Assembly: GCF_002101815.1 (NCBI RefSeq) | Contig: NZ_LQPM01000010.1 | Coordinates: 310,001-374,000, forward strand | Source: Mycobacterium paraense | GTDB lineage: Bacteria; Actinomycetota; Actinomycetes; Mycobacteriales; Mycobacteriaceae | Direction of reading: 5' to 3' | Length of the DNA: 64,000 nucleotides | Shown here: positions 61,507-64,000 of the stretch, in pieces | How the letters are laid out: the number at the start of each line of letters is the position of its first letter | How positions within the stretch are numbered: the first letter of the stretch is position 1 | The notes under the pieces: generated by a model | Seen by the model: only the letters and a program-made list of their open reading frames with translations | Database searches by the model: none | What the model was told of the DNA's origin: nothing | Program-made: the position numbers and the translations under genes

Positions 61507-62967
61507 TTACCCCGCGGCACTTTGCGCCGCGTGCGCCCCGGCGCGGCGGCCGAAGAACGATCCCTCCCCCAGCTGCGTGCCGCTGGCGTACCCCTTGCCG
61601 TCCTGGGCGATGTTGGAGGCGCACGCCCCCACCGCGTACAGGCCGGGCACCGCCGAGCCGTCCTCGCGCAGCACCTGGCCGTCCACGGAGGTGGCCAGCC
61701 CGCCGACGGTGAAACCGGCGTACATCGCCTTGCCCAACGACATGTCGAACGCCCCCCACGGCCCCTTGTCTTGCGGCGCAAGGAATTCCGGTTGCTTGTG
61801 GAAGTCCGGGTCCTCGCCGCGCGCGGCATGGGTGTTGTAGCGGTCCAGCGTCGCGACCAGGTTGCCTTGCGGGATGCCGAGAGCGGCTTCCATCTCGGCG
61901 ACGGTCTCCCAGCCGTCGATCAGCGGCACCAGCGGCATCTTGGGGTGCTCCAGGTGCGCCTCGTCGACGATCAAGAACGCCGCGCTGTCCGGCTGATCCA
62001 TGATGAAGCCGGCGGTCCGGGAGTGGTAGGAGTCCTCGGCGACGAACCGCCGACCGAGCTTGTTCACGATGATCCCGGTCAGCAGGATCGACGGCGGGTA
62101 CGGCGGGGCCGTGATGAAGATTTGGTCCATGTGCTGGGTGGCGCCGCCGGCCGATTCGCCCATCCGGATGCCCAGGCCGTCGTCGTAGGTGTTGCCGAGC
62201 ACGAACGGCTTCTCCCCCAGCTTCGGGGTGTACTTGGCTACCATCTCCGGGTTCATCACGAAGCCCCCGGCAGCGATGATCACCGACTTTGCCTTGATCG
62301 CACCGGTGTCGGTGAAGTGCTTCCACGCGACGCCGGTCACCGCGCCGGAATCGTCCACGACGAGCTGGCTGGCCCCCGTCTCGTAGCGGATCTGCACGCC
62401 GAGGCTCGCGGCGCGCTTGAGGAGCAGATCGATCACCATGCTGGCACCGCCGGTGTCGCCCGGTACGGGCACCTTGTGGCCGCGCGGCGCCGGCACGGCC
62501 TTCTCCAGGAAGGGCCACACCTTCTCGTTGCCGGTGAACATCAGGCCCTCGGTGTTGGGCTGGATCACCGCCTTGCCCGGAAAGTAGCTGCGCTCGAACT
62601 GAAAGCCCAAGTCTTCCAGCCAATTGAAGTGCTCGACGCTGCCCTCGCAGTACGCGCGGATCTTGGCGTGGTCCGGCTGCCGCGACACCGCGACCAGGTA
62701 CTTGTACATCTCCTCTGGCGAATCGGGATGCCCGGTCGCCTGCTGGACGGCGGTCCCGCCGCCGAGGTAAAAGTGGCCTCCCGCAAGGGAAGTGGTGCCA
62801 CCCGCCGCGGCCGCACGCTCGAGCACCAGCACCCGCGCGCCGGCGGCGGCCGCACTGACCGCCGCGCAGCCACCACCGATGCCGAAGCCGATCACCACCA
62901 CATCGACCTCGTCCGACCACGACGCCACGGTGTCCGCCTTGATCGTCGTCGGGATCTCGGTGCTCAT
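61507..62967 (-). CDS. FAD-dependent dehydrogenase, 3-ketosteroid-delta1-dehydrogenase-like
   Basis: A protein of 486 residues from ATG 62967, eight bases after AGGAG; GTG 62976 sits too near that site. The FAD motif GFGIGGG is at 27-33, followed by VLVLERAAAAGGTTSLAGG and a C-terminal VGACASNIAQDGKGYASGTQLGEGSFFGRRA. This is the fumarate reductase/KstD-like class that oxidises steroid or related rings. Rv1817 by position. The VOC protein upstream supports a shared catabolic role; the substrate is unknown. Confidence 0.85.
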   Translation of the reverse strand: MSTEIPTTIKADTVASWSDEVDVVVIGFGIGGGCAAVSAAAAGARVLVLERAAAAGGTTSLAGGHFYLGGGTAVQQATGHPDSPEEMYKYLVAVSRQPDHAKIRAYCEGSVEHFNWLEDLGFQFERSYFPGKAVIQPNTEGLMFTGNEKVWPFLEKAVPAPRGHKVPVPGDTGGASMVIDLLLKRAASLGVQIRYETGASQLVVDDSGAVTGVAWKHFTDTGAIKAKSVIIAAGGFVMNPEMVAKYTPKLGEKPFVLGNTYDDGLGIRMGESAGGATQHMDQIFITAPPYPPSILLTGIIVNKLGRRFVAEDSYHSRTAGFIMDQPDSAAFLIVDEAHLEHPKMPLVPLIDGWETVAEMEAALGIPQGNLVATLDRYNTHAARGEDPDFHKQPEFLAPQDKGPWGAFDMSLGKAMYAGFTVGGLATSVDGQVLREDGSAVPGLYAVGACASNIAQDGKGYASGTQLGEGSFFGRRAGAHAAQSAAG

Positions 62968-62980
62968 CGGCGCCACTCCT

Positions 62981-63053
62981 CTCCCCCGCGAGCGGGAGGT
63001 ACCCCCACATCGCTGCGTCCCCCTCGCCGCTTCGCGGCTGGGGGTGCCCCCAC
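62981..63053. repeat. GC-rich palindromic intergenic element
   Basis: Within the 106-base gap between the VOC and FAD genes: CTCCC-N8-GGGAG (62981-62998), then TACCCCCAC and TGCCCCCAC as near-direct repeats flanking a CCCCC...GCCGC-TTC-GCGGC...GGGGG hairpin (63019-63044). It may be a dispersed small repeat, a U-less terminator or an mRNA processing site. Confidence 0.4.
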
Positions 63054-63073
63054 TGCATCGTCGCCGGCGCGAC

Positions 63074-63574
63074 TCATCGCTGCTCCCCTTTGATGTAGTC
63101 GTAGAAGGCCCTCATCTCGGGCGCGATGTAGGCGATTTCCAGGAACGGCACCCCCGCCTGCGGCGCCGACACGTAGGCAAATCGGATGCCGCCGGCCATC
63201 ACACCCTGCTGCACGACCGGCGCTCCTTGGCCGGCGGCCTCGGCCAACGCCTCGTCGAACTGTTCGGGGCTCGCCGCCTCCACGCAGATGTGGTGCAACC
63301 CCGCCCCCGATTGGGCGAGGAAGTCACTATAGATGTTCTCCCCGCGGACCGGTTGGATCAGCTCCAACTGCATGTCTCCGAGGTAGCTCAGGGAGATGCT
63401 GGCGACGAAATCGGCCGGCTTGCCAAGGTAGCTGCACGTCTCCGGAGCAAAGTGCACGTCGGGTATGCGCACCCACTTCCGAACGCCTAACAGGCCGGTG
63501 AGGGCCGTTTCGGTGGCGTCCAGGTCCGGGGTGACCCACGCGATCTGCGTCGGAGTTTGAGGAGGAGGGGTCAT
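63074..63574 (-). CDS. VOC family protein (glyoxalase/methylmalonyl-CoA epimerase-like)
   Basis: A 166-residue beta-alpha-beta-beta-beta protein of the vicinal oxygen chelate superfamily. Typical elements: QIAWVTPDLDATETALTGLLG at the start, MQLELIQP as the first metal-ligand strand (Glu), GAGLHHICVEA with metal-ligand histidines and a final VPFLEIAYIA strand with Glu. Probably acts on an acyl-CoA or a steroid-derived compound; not assignable further. Upstream of and in the same direction as the FAD dehydrogenase. Confidence 0.83.
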   Translation of the reverse strand: MTPPPQTPTQIAWVTPDLDATETALTGLLGVRKWVRIPDVHFAPETCSYLGKPADFVASISLSYLGDMQLELIQPVRGENIYSDFLAQSGAGLHHICVEAASPEQFDEALAEAAGQGAPVVQQGVMAGGIRFAYVSAPQAGVPFLEIAYIAPEMRAFYDYIKGEQR

Positions 63575-63689
63575 CGTCTCGCAGGATAGCCCAGGGCGGC
63601 GCGAGCCAGAAAGACCCGGGCGAGACTTTGCCGTGACGCGCCGCCCCGGCCCCGTAACGGGGCGATGAACACGTTCTAATTCCGGCGGG

Positions 63690-64000
63690 TCAATGCTGGG
63701 TCAACACGTCGACCAGCAGCCGCAGCTGGGTGTCGAACACCGCCGACGGGTCGGTCAAGGTATCGGCGCCGTATTGCCCGAACACCTCGAGGCTGATGGC
63801 GCCGAGCACGCCGGCCCACAGCAAAAAGCACTTGGCGATGACCTGGTCGTCGCCCGGAAACCCGAACTCGTGGCGAATGCGTTCGAAGTCCGACGACATC
63901 GGTTGTGGCGCAAGGTCATTCGTCAAGCGGATGTCTCCGGTGGTGATTCCCGCGGCGACGGCGTCGAAAATGGCTCCCACGACGCGGGTGCCGGCCGGGA
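63690..64000 (-). CDS. TetR-family regulator, C-terminal part (cut by window end)
   Basis: Reading from the window edge (PAGTRVVGAIFDAVAAG), 102 residues of an all-helical C-terminal effector domain are visible, ending LLVDVLTQH. The helix pattern DDQVIAKCFLLWAGVLGAISLEVFGQ with a Trp and Gly is typical of TetR/AcrR C-terminal domains, and position matches Rv1816. The DNA-binding domain lies outside the window. Confidence 0.7.
   Translation of the reverse strand, partial: PAGTRVVGAIFDAVAAGITTGDIRLTNDLAPQPMSSDFERIRHEFGFPGDDQVIAKCFLLWAGVLGAISLEVFGQYGADTLTDPSAVFDTQLRLLVDVLTQH

Overview
This 64 kb, very GC-rich window is chromosome from a slow-growing Mycobacterium. Evidence for the genus: two PPE-SVP genes, an Apa/FAP fibronectin-attachment protein, GarA, SecA2, a mycobacterial SbmA/BacA-type transporter and malate synthase G. 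As I remember M. tuberculosis H37Rv, gene order follows Rv1866 to Rv1816 almost throughout, with several insertions. The Apa sequence and overall gene content look closest to the M. avium complex, but I cannot name a species. I see no tRNA, rRNA, insertion sequence, prophage or CRISPR array.

Layout. 1-10.4 kb: a two-domain family III CoA-transferase (cut by the window start), an UppP-type phosphatase, a GNAT, an SDR, a phosphoketolase, a 43-residue membrane peptide divergent from a CGNR regulator, a CPBP protease, a zinc alcohol dehydrogenase and a GlsB-like protein. 10.4-18.3 kb: apa and the molybdate transporter genes modC, modB and modA; here modA is separated from modB by a class III cyclase/STAND ATPase and a divergent membrane protein. 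18.4-21.7 kb: an SDR, an F420-type luciferase-fold oxidoreductase and ndh. 21.7-32.7 kb: all genes on the minus strand, namely a ureohydrolase behind a guanidine-III riboswitch, two overlapping PPE genes, an APC permease and ureABCFGD. 32.7-34.8 kb: a hotdog thioesterase, an MrsI-type iron sRNA with an IdeR-like box, blaI and a BlaR-like M56 protease. 34.9-46 kb: gnd1, guaB1, two CNNM/DUF21-CBS proteins, glcB behind a structured leader, a VWA protein and a haloalkane dehalogenase. 46-49 kb: gcvP behind a tandem glycine riboswitch. 49-59.4 kb: MerR, bifunctional nuclease, MerR, garA, gcvH, DUF881, small basic protein, DUF881, pgsA2, secA2 and a TPP enzyme. 59.5-64 kb: BacA-like transporter, FAD dehydrogenase, VOC protein and a TetR (cut by the window end).

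Most interesting unit. A guanidine-III riboswitch, identified from its conserved CCGGACGAG, GUACCCGG and ACAAGACGGCG blocks and its intact pseudoknot, precedes an arginase-fold hydrolase. This implies the enzyme handles guanidine and not primarily agmatine. Its predicted product, urea, is the substrate of the urease encoded downstream on the same strand. Between them lie an APC permease and two PPE proteins with unusual charged, coiled-coil-like tails, closely packed against the urease genes. I read the block as a guanidine/urea nitrogen-salvage locus in which the PPE pair may serve outer-membrane passage. The riboswitch is seen directly; the pathway and the PPE role are inference.
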